NCBI GenBank assembly: GCA_000827325.1
Contig: KN832870.1
Span: 5,394,001-5,458,000 of the forward strand
Length of the DNA stretch: 64,000 nt
Source: Oidiodendron maius Zn
Taxonomy: Eukaryota > Ascomycota > Leotiomycetes > Myxotrichaceae
Direction of reading: 5' to 3'
Program-made: the position numbers and the translations under genes
Notes under the pieces: generated by a model
Told to the model about the DNA's origin: nothing
The model's input: only the letters and a program-made list of their open reading frames with translations
Database searches by the model: none
Shown: one piece after another, positions 32,808 through 43,189 of the stretch
Position numbering within the stretch: the first letter of the stretch is position 1
Layout of the letters: every line of letters starts with the position of its first letter

Positions 32808-34601
32808 ATGGCTCATGTCTCGAAGGAGCTGTCGTCATTTGATCCGGCTCGAGAGATCAGGGTTCTATGTCTTGAAAAGGGAGATTTCGAGTCTCCGCTT
32901 TGCGCATCGTACATAATTTGCTCCGTGGACCGTCGCGGTGGATCTCGGAAAAATAATGCAGTTCCCTGGGAAGCAGTTTCATATGCATGGGAAGGACAGA
33001 AACCGACTGAGACTCTGCTTATCGAAGGAAAGCCAGTAAATGTGCCGAGGATTGTCCTGCAGATGCTCAAGTCCCTGAGACAGGCTGATCGTAAGAGATT
33101 CCTATGGATCGATGCGATTTGTATCGATCAGCAAAATGAGGACGAGAAGTCACAACAAGTGGCGCTGATGGCCAAGATCTACCAGAATGCTGCGACAGGA
33201 ATTATATGGCTGAGAATTGACGGTCACGAAGATCTCGCCCGCGATATGGTGACGGCGAGCAGATGGCTTAATGCCGTGAATAAAGAGGAATTAGCAGCTA
33301 CCAAAGGGTCCAAATCTGCCCTTATGTCTGCATTCTCTGAAAGCCACCCACATGTCAAATTCAAGGAGCGTCTGACCAATCTGGCGAAGTTACCATGGTT
33401 TCAGAGGATCTGGGTGGTCCAAGAAGCGACATTATGCAAATATCTATTGGTTCAGTTGGGCGACGAGACTCTGCCATGGGATGCATTTGCTTCTGCTCTT
33501 TTGAGATTTGTCGGTCACGGAAGTTTATGGAGAGATGTAAAGCTGTCTCTCGATCAATGCTATCAAGAATGTCGCAGGCGAGATGCCCGAATGACGCCTC
33601 TCGACAAAGAGACCCTTATGGGACTGGGCATGGTCAATTTGATTGTTAGCCTGAGAGAATGGCAGCAGAACCCTGATACCATCCAAGTCTGGCCGTCAGG
33701 CCTCGCATTGATGTGCAGAGACTTTCTTGCGACGGTTCCGAGTGACAAGATCTATGGCTTGGCCGGGTTATTTGGTTTAAACGGTAGCCCTGGTCACTTG
33801 GCCCCATTTCGAGTCGACTATAGCCTCGACTCGATGGAAGTTTATACACAGTTCACCCTCTGGTGCATACGACAAGAGAATTCTTTAGATGTGCTAGCAC
33901 AACAACGACATATACAAAGACGGCACCAAGATGATCGAAGTCATAATTTGCCGTCGTGGATGACAGATTGGACGGCACAAAATTTAGCTGGATCAACTCT
34001 TATCGGATCGAGGAGTTTGTTATCAAATTCCGAGAGCGTCAAGTCCAGCTTCTCAAGACAGCGACCAGTATGCAGGCGAGATGACATGAAATTGATGGTA
34101 AGAGGCTATATTATTGATACAATCAAAGAAAGAGTGGTCGGAATTAAAAAGGGATCCGAGGCAATGCTGAAGAGGTGGCTTGCGATGATCCCAGACGACC
34201 CCGAGTCTAATCTGCTACTATTTGGCGTAGAGAAGCCCACAATCGAAACTCTTGATAGCCTCTATGAACGAACATCTGCTAAGGATAGTTCAATTATTCA
34301 ATTATGGCGAGAGAATAGCATATCGCAAGGGCAACGAGAGGATATGAGGAGTGCCTTTCGACATGACATGTTAACGGCGCGTGGGTGCTTAGCATTTGCA
34401 CAGCCCTCCGTCAAAGTGGAAGACAATATTAAGGTATGCGCATTGCGGGGAGGCAGAGGACTTTTTCTCTTGCAAGAAATTGGAGCTAGGATGTATAAAC
34501 TTATATGTGGAGATTGCTTCATCGATGGATTCGAGGATGGGAAGGGAATTGATGTAGCGCGGCAACTTGGGCTGCCGGAAGAAGATATTTGTCTTGTATA
34601 G
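32808..34601 (+). CDS. HET-domain (heterokaryon incompatibility) protein
   Basis: A single exon of 597 residues. The three HET motifs are present in order: AVSYAWEG near residue 61, RFLWIDAICIDQQNEDEKSQQ near residue 98, and PWFQRIWVVQEATL near residue 195. The C-terminal ~350 residues are of the usual HET-family type, with KIYGLAGLFG and a CFIDGFEDG block near the end that corresponds to the conserved G-x-C-Y-(V/I)-x-G-(I/V)-M-x-GE region. HET proteins trigger cell death or growth arrest when unlike fungal cells fuse; the domain is distantly related to TIR domains. No partner domain (NACHT, WD) is fused. The frame is intact, in contrast to the two HET genes further right. Confidence 0.92.
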   Translation: MAHVSKELSSFDPAREIRVLCLEKGDFESPLCASYIICSVDRRGGSRKNNAVPWEAVSYAWEGQKPTETLLIEGKPVNVPRIVLQMLKSLRQADRKRFLWIDAICIDQQNEDEKSQQVALMAKIYQNAATGIIWLRIDGHEDLARDMVTASRWLNAVNKEELAATKGSKSALMSAFSESHPHVKFKERLTNLAKLPWFQRIWVVQEATLCKYLLVQLGDETLPWDAFASALLRFVGHGSLWRDVKLSLDQCYQECRRRDARMTPLDKETLMGLGMVNLIVSLREWQQNPDTIQVWPSGLALMCRDFLATVPSDKIYGLAGLFGLNGSPGHLAPFRVDYSLDSMEVYTQFTLWCIRQENSLDVLAQQRHIQRRHQDDRSHNLPSWMTDWTAQNLAGSTLIGSRSLLSNSESVKSSFSRQRPVCRRDDMKLMVRGYIIDTIKERVVGIKKGSEAMLKRWLAMIPDDPESNLLLFGVEKPTIETLDSLYERTSAKDSSIIQLWRENSISQGQREDMRSAFRHDMLTARGCLAFAQPSVKVEDNIKVCALRGGRGLFLLQEIGARMYKLICGDCFIDGFEDGKGIDVARQLGLPEEDICLV

Positions 34602-35032
34602 TATATACTAGCTGAGGAAATTCTGGCTTGGAGGGTACAAAGCTGCGGTATTGTCGGCAAATTCATGATATATTAGAGAATGCATCCAGTAATCCAGTAT
34701 AATATATTCTACAACAGGCCGTACCACGCTGGGAGGTTTTCATAGTATTTTCCATTTCCGTCTCTGTACCTTAGCAGCAGCTGCTTTACCCTGAGTGATA
34801 TCATTAACGCTAATTCCACATGCTGTACTTCTTAGTAAGCGAGAAAAAGCTCATAAATATTCAAAGCTCTGGTAGAGAGGTTAAAGTTGGTAAAAAGAAA
34901 GATGGTGCAGTAGAAGAGAAGATAATTGGGCAAAGAGGTTTGTGAGGCAACCCAATTAGGAAGGACAGGTACCTCTGCTAGTCTTTGGCTTGAGGAATGC
35001 TGGAGTCGGCTCCTGGTCCACACAAGGTCGGG
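34602..35032. other. Intergenic sequence after the HET gene
   Basis: About 430 bp, AT-rich at first, containing no convincing gene. Confidence 0.4.
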
Positions 35033-35265
35033 TAGGGTGCCTCCAGTCTCGTCCAAGCCACCCACAAGCCTGCCAGGGTTATTGCATGCGTCACTTTTCG
35101 CAGACCCTGTAGGGTGCCTCCCATCAGTATATTTGCTGATGCCTTCTTTTGTATCTATTTGCCCGCTGCATCACGTTCGTGAGGCTGCGTTGGGGTGCCT
35201 CAACCCACGCCAAAACAACGCCTCGCTGTATCACTATCGTGAGAATATAGGGTGCCTCCGCTTCA
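35033..35265 (+). repeat. Degenerate ~75-bp tandem repeat with GGGTGCCTC
   Basis: GGGTGCCTC occurs at about 35036, 35112, 35193 and 35250, and between copies 'tgcatcacgttcgtgagg', 'tgtatcactatcgtgag' and 'tgcatgcgtcacttttcg' correspond to each other. This makes four units of 57-80 bp. In one frame the unit reads like CITFVRLRWGAS. Origin unknown; it could be an old duplicated piece of a coding region. Confidence 0.55.
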
Positions 35266-35399
35266 GTCAACTCTTCAAATTTGATGGCAGCTCCAAAGTT
35301 CGGCTCCCATAACGATTTTTTGTCACGACGCTTTGAGACATAACCTAGCGGTCCTACATATGATTGAGCATCGGAGGTCGAGCTCCAACACTTGGCACC

Positions 35400-35826
35400 A
35401 TGGAGACTCCGAGAGTGCTACTACTTGTCTTATTTCTGCTTTTAATTTGCAGAAGCTTTCAGTATGGGAATTTCACATCATCCGACGGCCTTTCGCCAGT
35501 CGCCAGCCTCACAGGAAATGCGGTTGTGATTGTTACACTGTAAGTAAACGTTTCATCTGACTTGGTCTGGAAGCAATTATTGACCTCGTCCCAGAGAGGC
35601 TCGCCAGGTTGATCAAGTCACCCTTTCGACTCAAGACTCGTCGGGTCCCGGCAGTCCGACGAGTACAGCCCTTCCACACTCAGTTACCAGCTACCAACAA
35701 CGTGTTGTGCCACCAGCAGGACCTTCAAACTCATCTATCATCGACGTTGAAGCTTCACTCAACAACTCTCCGATTCAAGCCGAAGAATCTCCCCCCAACA
35801 ACGTTGCCACTGAGGTTACGTGTTAA
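35400..35826 (+). CDS. Candidate small secreted or membrane-anchored protein
   Basis: ATG at 35400 starts METPRVLLLVLFLLLIC, a strong signal peptide or signal anchor, followed by FTSSDGLSPVASLTGNAV. A 55-bp intron (35540-35594, GTAAGT...CCCAG) joins in phase to a second exon rich in Ser, Thr, Pro and Asn, ending ATEVTC at TAA 35824. The product is 123 residues. Evidence is the good signal sequence, the canonical splice sites and the absence of stops across the junction. Reading past the stop, protein-like sequence continues for 40 codons (VANTSNTTVAELSHSNHLGP), so the stop could be a CAA-to-TAA mutation. Family not known. Confidence 0.4.
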
Positions 35827-36055
35827 GTCGCAAACACTAGCAATACAACAGTAGCTGAGCTATCACACTCAAATCATCTCGGTCCGTCTAGAGGACACGC
35901 CGGAAGCCAGACTACGCAATCGAAAGATGATTCTCCTTTGGGAAACAATACCTGATCGCAAAATAATGTCACAGATCGTTGGACTACTCATTTAAGGAAG
36001 ACCGACAATAAGAAACGCAGGATCCAGCATTTGAAGGACGATGCTCTATCACTCT

Positions 36056-36236
36056 GACGCAGGAGGATCTGGCGGTCCAGTGTCTATGTGACAGTCGATA
36101 GGAGTTGCACGTTTTACTGCGTGACTTTAACGTTGTGATGAGTCTGACGCCGGAGGTTCTTGCGGGCGAGTGTCTATGCGACTTTCGATAGGAGTCGCAC
36201 ATTTTGTACCATCTCCTTTTCGCATACGTTACGACA
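36056..36236 (+). repeat. Two-copy ~90-bp tandem repeat
   Basis: The phrases 'ctgacgc.ggagg.tct.gcgg', 'gtgtctatg.gac..tcgata' and 'ggagt.gcac.ttt' occur at 36056-36115 and again at 36147-36203. The copies are about 85% alike by eye. No function apparent. Confidence 0.7.
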
Positions 36237-36511
36237 CCGCAGGGCTCGACGAATCGAAGATGAGGCCATATCCAGAAGAGATAGAAGTCCTGTGAGTCTC
36301 TGAGAAAAGGCCTAAACAATCCTGTGGAGTCCCCGATAAAGAAGTCTTCGAAGCGGGCTCTGAGGACCTAATTCGAAGTTAGTAGGCGAAGATATTAGAA
36401 CGTGAGAGACTACCTTCGACTTCTTGATTTGCGATGGCGATAGTTTGTTCAGAGCCTCGGCAATGAGTTGTTCGTCGCTGCATGACTGCGAGTCCACAGA
36501 GCGAACAGCGA

Positions 36512-36603
36512 ACAGATCACGGGATTTCGCGTCACAAAATGGGATTTCACGTCATATTTTCGACGTGAAATCCCATTTTGTGACGCGAAATCCCGTGATC
36601 TGT
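36512..36603. repeat. Perfect 42-bp inverted repeat with 8-bp loop
   Basis: The left arm 36512-36553 (acagatcacgggatttcgcg, then tcacaaaatgggatttcacg, tc) is exactly the reverse complement of 36562-36603, separated by ATATTTTC. Each arm itself contains a near-direct repeat, gggatttCgCGTCA and gggatttCaCGTCA. Perfect arms suggest either recent origin or continuing gene conversion. It could be a transposon end pair, a MITE, or a foldback product. Confidence 0.95.
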
Positions 36604-37565
36604 GGCTTAGCAATAGCTGAACAAACATCGGTCCGCGATCTGCGACGCTATCTCCGTCTTAGCAAAGTGAAAGGAGCGATATGTAACCAATTTCCAAATA
36701 GCCCTGCCGTGCCTTAGCATCCGAAGACTGCTTTAACTCGATCGCTCTATAGGTCTGTCTACCCATAGTGGAAAATGCCATATCGTATTGTCTCTCGGAT
36801 CTATCAGCGGGATGATCTACAAAGTCCGTAGAGATGGCTAAAAGACCAGTGGATATAATTAGAGAATATATATTCAAATTTAAATGAATCATTTTAGTTA
36901 CAAGGCATAGATGCATCTAGTTCATTATATAAAGGAGCTGCTTCAATCCAACCTTGAAAGTACTATAATGAGGACAAATTAGTAGCTAATGCTCCTCCTC
37001 GGCGTCGCTCTTGCAGTTGCTAAAGCTGCTACTGCCGAGAAGTAATTCGGTTTTATGCTCATATCTCTAACCTCGACAGCACTGAGGAGCGGGCTCTATG
37101 TATTCCTGGTCTGTTTCATGAATGTTCTTAATGGGGAATCCGCCGGTGGACACTTGGTTTTCCAGGAGTTTATGGTCGTGCCTTTGTAAGTAGAATAGCA
37201 AGGTTGACTTGCAACTAAGCAACTTGTCAAAGGTTACAAGATCGAAGGATTCATCAGTATGTGTGTGGAATCGTTGTTATTGCGTTGACTAAGGTTCTAA
37301 GGTGCATATAACCACACAATATGTATGGTGCGCCGCCACTCGCTCGTTACGGATAAACATCACCTGTTCGGATCCGAGTGCCCGAATATCCTTCACACAA
37401 CCATTAACTTCTCCATTGCGGTTAAGGCTCTCCGTCAAGGAACTGAAGTTTATCAGAAGCTAAAGTCAATTGGTTAAAAGCGACTCTTGCACCAGGGATT
37501 GGCTTGGCTGTGTTGGCCGCTGGTGCCTTCTTCCGTACTACTCTCAACCCTGACAAGAGAAGACA
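36604..37565. other. No convincing gene; possible coding relic near 36987-37560
   Basis: Protein-like phrases occur in different frames (MLLLGVALAVAKAATAEK at 36990; ALRSGLYVFLVCFMNVLNGE near 37080; ATLAPGIGLAVLAAGAFFRT near 37480), each closed by stops. They suggest an old membrane-protein gene or transposon, but they cannot be joined with confidence. Confidence 0.3.
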
Positions 37566-40353
37566 ATGCCAAAGAGGCAAGAGCAAGAACCACTAGCTAT
37601 AACTTCACATGAACCACAAAGTGTGATGACACAGCCAGACACCCGGCCTATCTTACAAGAAGAACTAGCTGCAGAAGTAAAAGGCATTTACGGTGGTCTT
37701 GTGATGGCCGAGGCGAAATGCATCGAGGTCGACAACAAGCAGGCCACACTCGCCGCTTTAGGAGCTCCATTGACTCTTAATAACGAACAATGGCAGGCTC
37801 TCATTGCATTACATCGCACGTTACTCCATGAGCACCATGACTTTTTTCTTGCCGGTCGACACCCTTCAGCCAGCGCAGCCCTTCGCTGGTTGGCTTCCAA
37901 ATACGAAATGCCAGCTAGGATGTGGCAGCATGGCATTCACAGCTTTCTAGAGTTACTAAGACACAGGCTGCCGGCTTCTCTAGATCATATGCTTGCATTC
38001 ATTCATTTGGCATATTCAATGATGGCATTACTATACGAGACTGTCCCAGCGTTTGAAGATACGTGGACAGAGTATTTGGGTGACCTTGGACGCTATCGAT
38101 TGGCTATCGAAGACGACGACATCCGAGATAGAGAAATCTGGACCCTTGTGACAAGGCATTGGTACTCGAAAGCATCTGATAAAGCACCTACGATAGGCCG
38201 ATTGTATCATCACCTTGCGATCTTGGGCAGACCAAATGCTTTGCAGCAATTGTTCTATTACTCTAAATCCCTATGTGTTGCAACACCTTTTACCTCTGCG
38301 CGAGAATCGATTCTTACACTCTTCAAACCTGTTCTTGATGCAGACTCCGCACAAAGTCAACAAGGAATTCCGCCTCTCGATATGGCTTTCGTTAAAGCAC
38401 ACGGACTTCTGTTCACGAATAAAATCTTAGACGGCTTCGAGGGCCTATACCATGAGTTCATCGAATTACTGGATAATCACATTAGTCGAGTGGCTCAGAA
38501 GTTCATGGAACAAGGCTATCATATCGCAATTGCAAACAGCGTTGCAATGCTCGAGTTTGGGTCAAACGATAATCCCCTCATGACATCCATCAAGCCATCG
38601 CTTGAGTATCCTAGCGACTTCGATGATCTTCCGTTGAGCAACCACTCCTTTCAAGCCGCTCAAAAGATGGCCAATGCAACTCTCGAGACTGTTCTTCACA
38701 GATTGGGAGATCTAAACGTTCTGCCTTGCGTTCATGTCTCCCTAGCATTCATGTATTGCATGTCTTGTGATGATCGCATTAAGAACCTCATTCAAGTTGG
38801 CTTCCCATGGGAGTTGCTCACAGACTTTCTCAACGGTCTCTTGGATATTTATGACACATCTTATGTCATCATTGAGAGGGACACCTTTCCACACCTAGAA
38901 GGTGCTAAAGCTCGTCCATTCCCTGAAGATTTTGCTATGCGCGGGCTGCTATGGGCGGAGAAGTACTTCCCGTGCGAATGGTTCTCTAGAGATATTGACA
39001 ACGATGATAAAGCAGCAAATCTTGATTCTATGACAGTGCAGCGAAAGGAGAGGATCTTGTGGCTAGCTATTCGCATTGCTGAGAGATATCCGCATCTCCA
39101 ATATGAGCCCGCCTCCTATAACCCTTTTCACACTGAGTTCAACAAGGCACGGTTCTCTACCCCGTTAAGTTCGTCATCTTCCGATTACTCGTCAATTACC
39201 ATTGAGACTTCTCAATCATCTTCAAAACTTGAGGCCCCTTCTGTCAGTCGCTCGCTTGCACAGCTAGACAGAAGCATATTGCGCCGTTCACTGGACAACG
39301 ACACACTTCTGAACGGAATACATGCTACACTAAGTCTTCCAATAGATGCATTAGAAGACTTGCCCGAGAAGGCTCTCAATATATCACAACCGAGCTCTGA
39401 GGACTGGTCATTAACTAAACATTGTCCTGAAAATTTCGAGAGCTGGCTCTCAGGTTTGGTCAATCTAGATATTACTTTCGATGGAAGCAAGGAAGTCGAA
39501 GATGTTCAGACAGAAACAGAACCCGACAGCTGTGTTACAGGTGGTGAAGCAATATTAATTCCACATTTACGAGGTGTAGTCTCTCCCGACCTGCTACTCC
39601 TTTCCCAGACTAGAGATGGTCTTGACGGTGGCAAAGATCTGGACCACAGTTTCAGGTCAAATCGGGAAAATGAAGATCAAGAACAGCAATGTCGCCAGGA
39701 GAAAGTAATACGATGTATCCACAGCTTTCCAGACAGACCAAACAGCGACAAGCTCTCTTACACAACTCCACCGATACCTTTCCAAGCTGATGAACGATCG
39801 CCCTCAGAACCACCCACCAAAGTTTCCAAGCATGCCCCTCCTTTCAAGTTCTCCGCCACAACGCCCTCAGGTCTACTTCCCTTTCCAGAGGCCAGCTCAT
39901 CTTCAAGCTCACCAAAACCACACACTTGCCCCCACTGCAAAAACACATTTGCTCGAGCCAGTGACATGAAGTGAGTCGCGTTGTCCCCCTTGCTAAGCCC
40001 ACCTTGACTCATTCACCTCTTCCATTTTAATTTCCTTCGAACCAATACCTCTACTAACAAGCTTCAGCAAACACATCAAATACCATACCAAACCAATCAG
40101 ATGTCAGGTCCGAGGTTGTGGTTACTCATGTGGCCGACAGAGAGATCTCATCAGGCATCAACACGGACTCCACAAGGACATTTTTGGGGAAGAAGAGTTT
40201 CCTTGTCCATTCAAGAAGTGTAAGAATTCGGGGGTGAAATTCTCAAGGAGGGATAATTTGGGGAGGCATTTGAGGCGACGGCATGGTGGGGCTGGAGATG
40301 AGGGAGGCGACGGTGATAAGATGAACTGCACTATAACGAGATGTACGAGTTGA
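37566..40353 (+). CDS. Est1-like DNA/RNA-binding domain protein with C2H2 zinc fingers
   Basis: Exon 37566-39970 and exon 40068-40353, joined across a 97-bp intron with branch CTAAC, give 896 residues. The first ~350 residues match fungal Est1/SMG-type helical domains: NEQWQALIALHRTLLHEHHD, FFLAGRHPSA, ARMWQHGIHSFLELLR, WYSKASDKAPTIGRLYHHLA. A long Ser-rich, probably disordered middle follows. The C-terminus carries three C2H2 fingers: CPHCKNTFARASDMNKHIKYH, which is split by the intron, then CQVRGCGYSCG...H..H, and CPFKKCKNSG...H...H. Est1/SMG proteins act in telomere maintenance or mRNA decay, but this fungal fusion is uncharacterised; nucleic-acid binding is inferred from both parts. Intact. 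Confidence 0.85.
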
Positions 40354-40978
40354 TGAATATCACTCAATCGTTCATTCGCAGGCGGCACCTTTTGCTATAG
40401 AGGCTGCTACACATTGCGGCTAGATGTCGGAAATAAGTTGCATGGCTCGTTAAAGACTGAGTTTAGGAAGAATTCTGGTGAAATAAGGGTTTTTGGTATA
40501 TTCCGTGCCGAGGAGTTTTGGTGGGAAGCTTTTGTATACAATCAAGTGCTGGTGCTACCTTCTTTCAAATGACCAACTGCCGATTCTTTAGGGAAAATAA
40601 GATTCACTAACAATATCATCGTCTCTCAGATAGTTTATTACAACTTCGTTTGGGACACTTACTGGTAGACGAAAAGCCAAGTGGAAGACTGCGCACAGGC
40701 ACCTGATGACACCGAGACCGACAAAGGAAGCGTAAATGTGTCAGCAAGGCAACCCCATCGACCAAGACGGCATCTTCTTCACAAAGCTCGCGGGGTTGAA
40801 GCCTCATCTTGTCGTCTAACAGAGTCTTGTGAATCTTTTTACTTATACCCGTTCTTTCCGGTGTTGACCTTCCTGCGGGAGTGAGACAACATCTACGCGT
40901 TGCAACGCTCCCAGCTAGGCACAGTTGTTGTTTCCTCTGTTCCTCACAGTGGACGCCGAGAGGTAGACCCGCAACAAA
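40354..40978. other. Intergenic sequence
   Basis: About 620 bp without a gene; likely contains the end of the zinc-finger transcript. Confidence 0.4.
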
Positions 40979-42172
40979 ATGAAGCTCCTCAATGTAGGAC
41001 TAGCACTTGCGATAAGTCATCAACACTCGGTCATGAGCTTCGCACTAGCGACTGCCAAATCGTGCCCACTCTCGTCCTTGAATTGCGGCCCAATGTTTCC
41101 CGGCGAAGTTGAGGCATCTGTGGGCGACTTTCCTGTCGCTCTCTATCTTGGTCCAAGCCTGGTGTATACCCTTCACAATATCTCCTGCACTGCAAAGTAC
41201 CACTGACACCGATGGCAGCTCGGCAGCTCGATTTACGGAGTTGGGAGAGCCATTGCTGATTGCTAAAGTCGATGCCAACCAAGCTTGGAAGGATTACACG
41301 ACGGCAAGGGCGACATTAGAACACAGCTTGCAGAGTGAGAATCAAGACGCTCATCTTATAACGACATTCCTTCCAAGACTTGAGCAGATCGTAAAAGCCG
41401 TTACCGACAAGCTTGATGATTTCGTGATCGGCTCATTGCTTCTTCCTCCATCCTGCCAGTCTCAAAGTGGTACGATTTGGGAGCTTATCAGCAACAACAG
41501 TAATCCCGACTCACCTCAATACCGTCAAATCTCTCTACCACCAATTAAAGAATACGGATATTATGGTCCTTCTCGCTTCCTTCCTCGCGTCGTGCTGCTC
41601 CCATCGCCTACAACCTCACCTCTCCTGGCGAATCGGATGATCAACAGCTCAATCCATCTCTATGGCCGGAGCGTCCGCCAAAAGATTTTCCAGACGGTGA
41701 TCCGTCTTTCATGCTGTATATTGACTTCGAGCGTAGTTTCCTACAGCTCAGCCTTTCTTCACTAGAATGGATGGCGGAGGCTCCGAAGGCAGAGGCCACT
41801 TGGGAAACAGCCGGTTCTGATCACATCTTTACCGGTAGCCAAGGTCTGCCGGTCTCTGACGCAGAGGCTGCTGGGACTTTGTCGGACCTTATATCTAAAT
41901 TCATTAGCGACTACACAACAACAGCGCAACTGGAAGACCTCCGTGTTGTTGCTCTGGCCGGCGGAGCTTCTGATAGGGGAGTCGAAGTGATGCGGACTGC
42001 ATTGCGCAGTGTCTCATATTTCAGAACGGCGAGAATGGCGAGTAATATAGATCCCGCTTATGTTCCTGCGCTTGGCGGTGCAAATTGGGTGGTACAACGA
42101 GAAAGGCTTATTCAAAGGGATCTGCAACGGAAGGAAGAGGAGCAGCGAAGCAGGTATACAGACGAACTTTGA
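40979..42172 (+). pseudogene. Secreted Hsp70-like ATPase-fold protein, frameshifted
   Basis: ATG at 40979 opens a hydrophobic leader (MKLLNVGLALAIS) and a Cys-containing segment, then VGDFPVALYLGPSLVYTLHN. Near 41185 the good frame changes by one base to reach SAARFTELGEPLLIAKVDAN and AWKDYTTARATLEHSLQSEN, and near 41580 it changes again to AAPIAYNLTSPGESDDQQLN, then DPSFMLYIDFERSFLQLSLS, DLRVVALAGGASDRGVEVM and NIDPAYVPALGGANWVV, ending at 42172. The late motifs match the Hsp70 C-terminal ATPase lobe (V-x-LvGGaSrip...INPDEAVAxGAA). Fungi have extracytosolic Hsp70-like proteins with an N-terminal leader; function unknown. No intron fits either junction, so two frameshifts (or sequencing errors) break the gene. 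Confidence 0.5.
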
Positions 42173-43189
42173 AATCATATTCTTCCTATCCCTTCAGTTC
42201 ATGCCAAAACGAGTTCCAAAATCTATACTTTGTAATGCGGACCACTAGCCAAGACAATGTAATACCTCTGTCAATAGATTTTGAGAGGCCGCGGTTTAAG
42301 TAATCCTCTAAGAGGGACTAAAGAAAATATATTATAGTAGTACTGACATAAGGTAGATTGATTAGAAGGAAGTAATTTAATCTGCAATCAAAAGAATATC
42401 TTACTTAATTATCTTGGTTTAAATTATTACATATTAGAGGGATACCGTAGCATATTCAACAGGTATTGTTTATTGTTGCAACCCTCTCCCCTCTCCCTGC
42501 TATTTTCATTCCCGGGTGGAAAACCAGAAGGCTCAGCTAATGGTAATCATTGACACTCGTCGGCCACTACGGAACGCTCTGCACGCTAGACGTCACGCGC
42601 CACAGGCAGCATTCACTCCATTGCTAGAGGCAAAATTTAGGTTAAGTATATTACTCAGTGGAAGTTCGCGATTGGAGGAGGCCGATCAAGATCAACGGCG
42701 AACCCCTCTCAGCACCTTACGAGCATGCACGAGAGGCAACCATTATATCCCAAGCCTATACTTATTTCGTGAGCGGGCGGCTTGACGATCTTCACAACTA
42801 AGAAACGTGCCAATTATCTAGTTTCCAGGTATCCCGGGTATTTGGCCTCCCGTCATCCCTCCTCCGTTCCGATGCCCGGCTCTGTCTAATCAAACGGCTC
42901 TCTCTCTATGAGGTCATCAAGGGTCAGTTCGAAGTCATTCCCCCTCTTCAAACTCAGCCTCTCTCTCTACACAGGCATCTGCCTGTTCTCACATCTTCAC
43001 TACTTTCTCTCACAGTTGTTTCTCCATTTACTTCAATGTGAATTCAAATTGTGGTCTTCAAGATCGGAATACTCAACTGCATTATCATGATCGAGGTCTT
43101 CGTACAAGGGATTTCACGAGCTCGGATATTACGAACGTTTGATCAAGTACGTGGCAAGCAAGTTCCACAAAACTTTAGTACTATGATAT
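42173..43189. other. Intergenic, partly AT-rich
   Basis: 42300-42470 is AT-rich with 'tatta' and 'tagta' words like the RIP-type regions; 42480-43180 is of ordinary composition. Several short frames occur (42516-42785, 42908-43090, 43051-43365) but none shows splice sites, motifs or conserved composition. Confidence 0.35.

Noticed and set aside
36312-36497. Reverse frame starting MDSQSCSDEQLIAEAL as a pogo transposase start
   Set aside because: Only the first few residues look right; the helix-turn-helix that should follow is absent, so it was not called.
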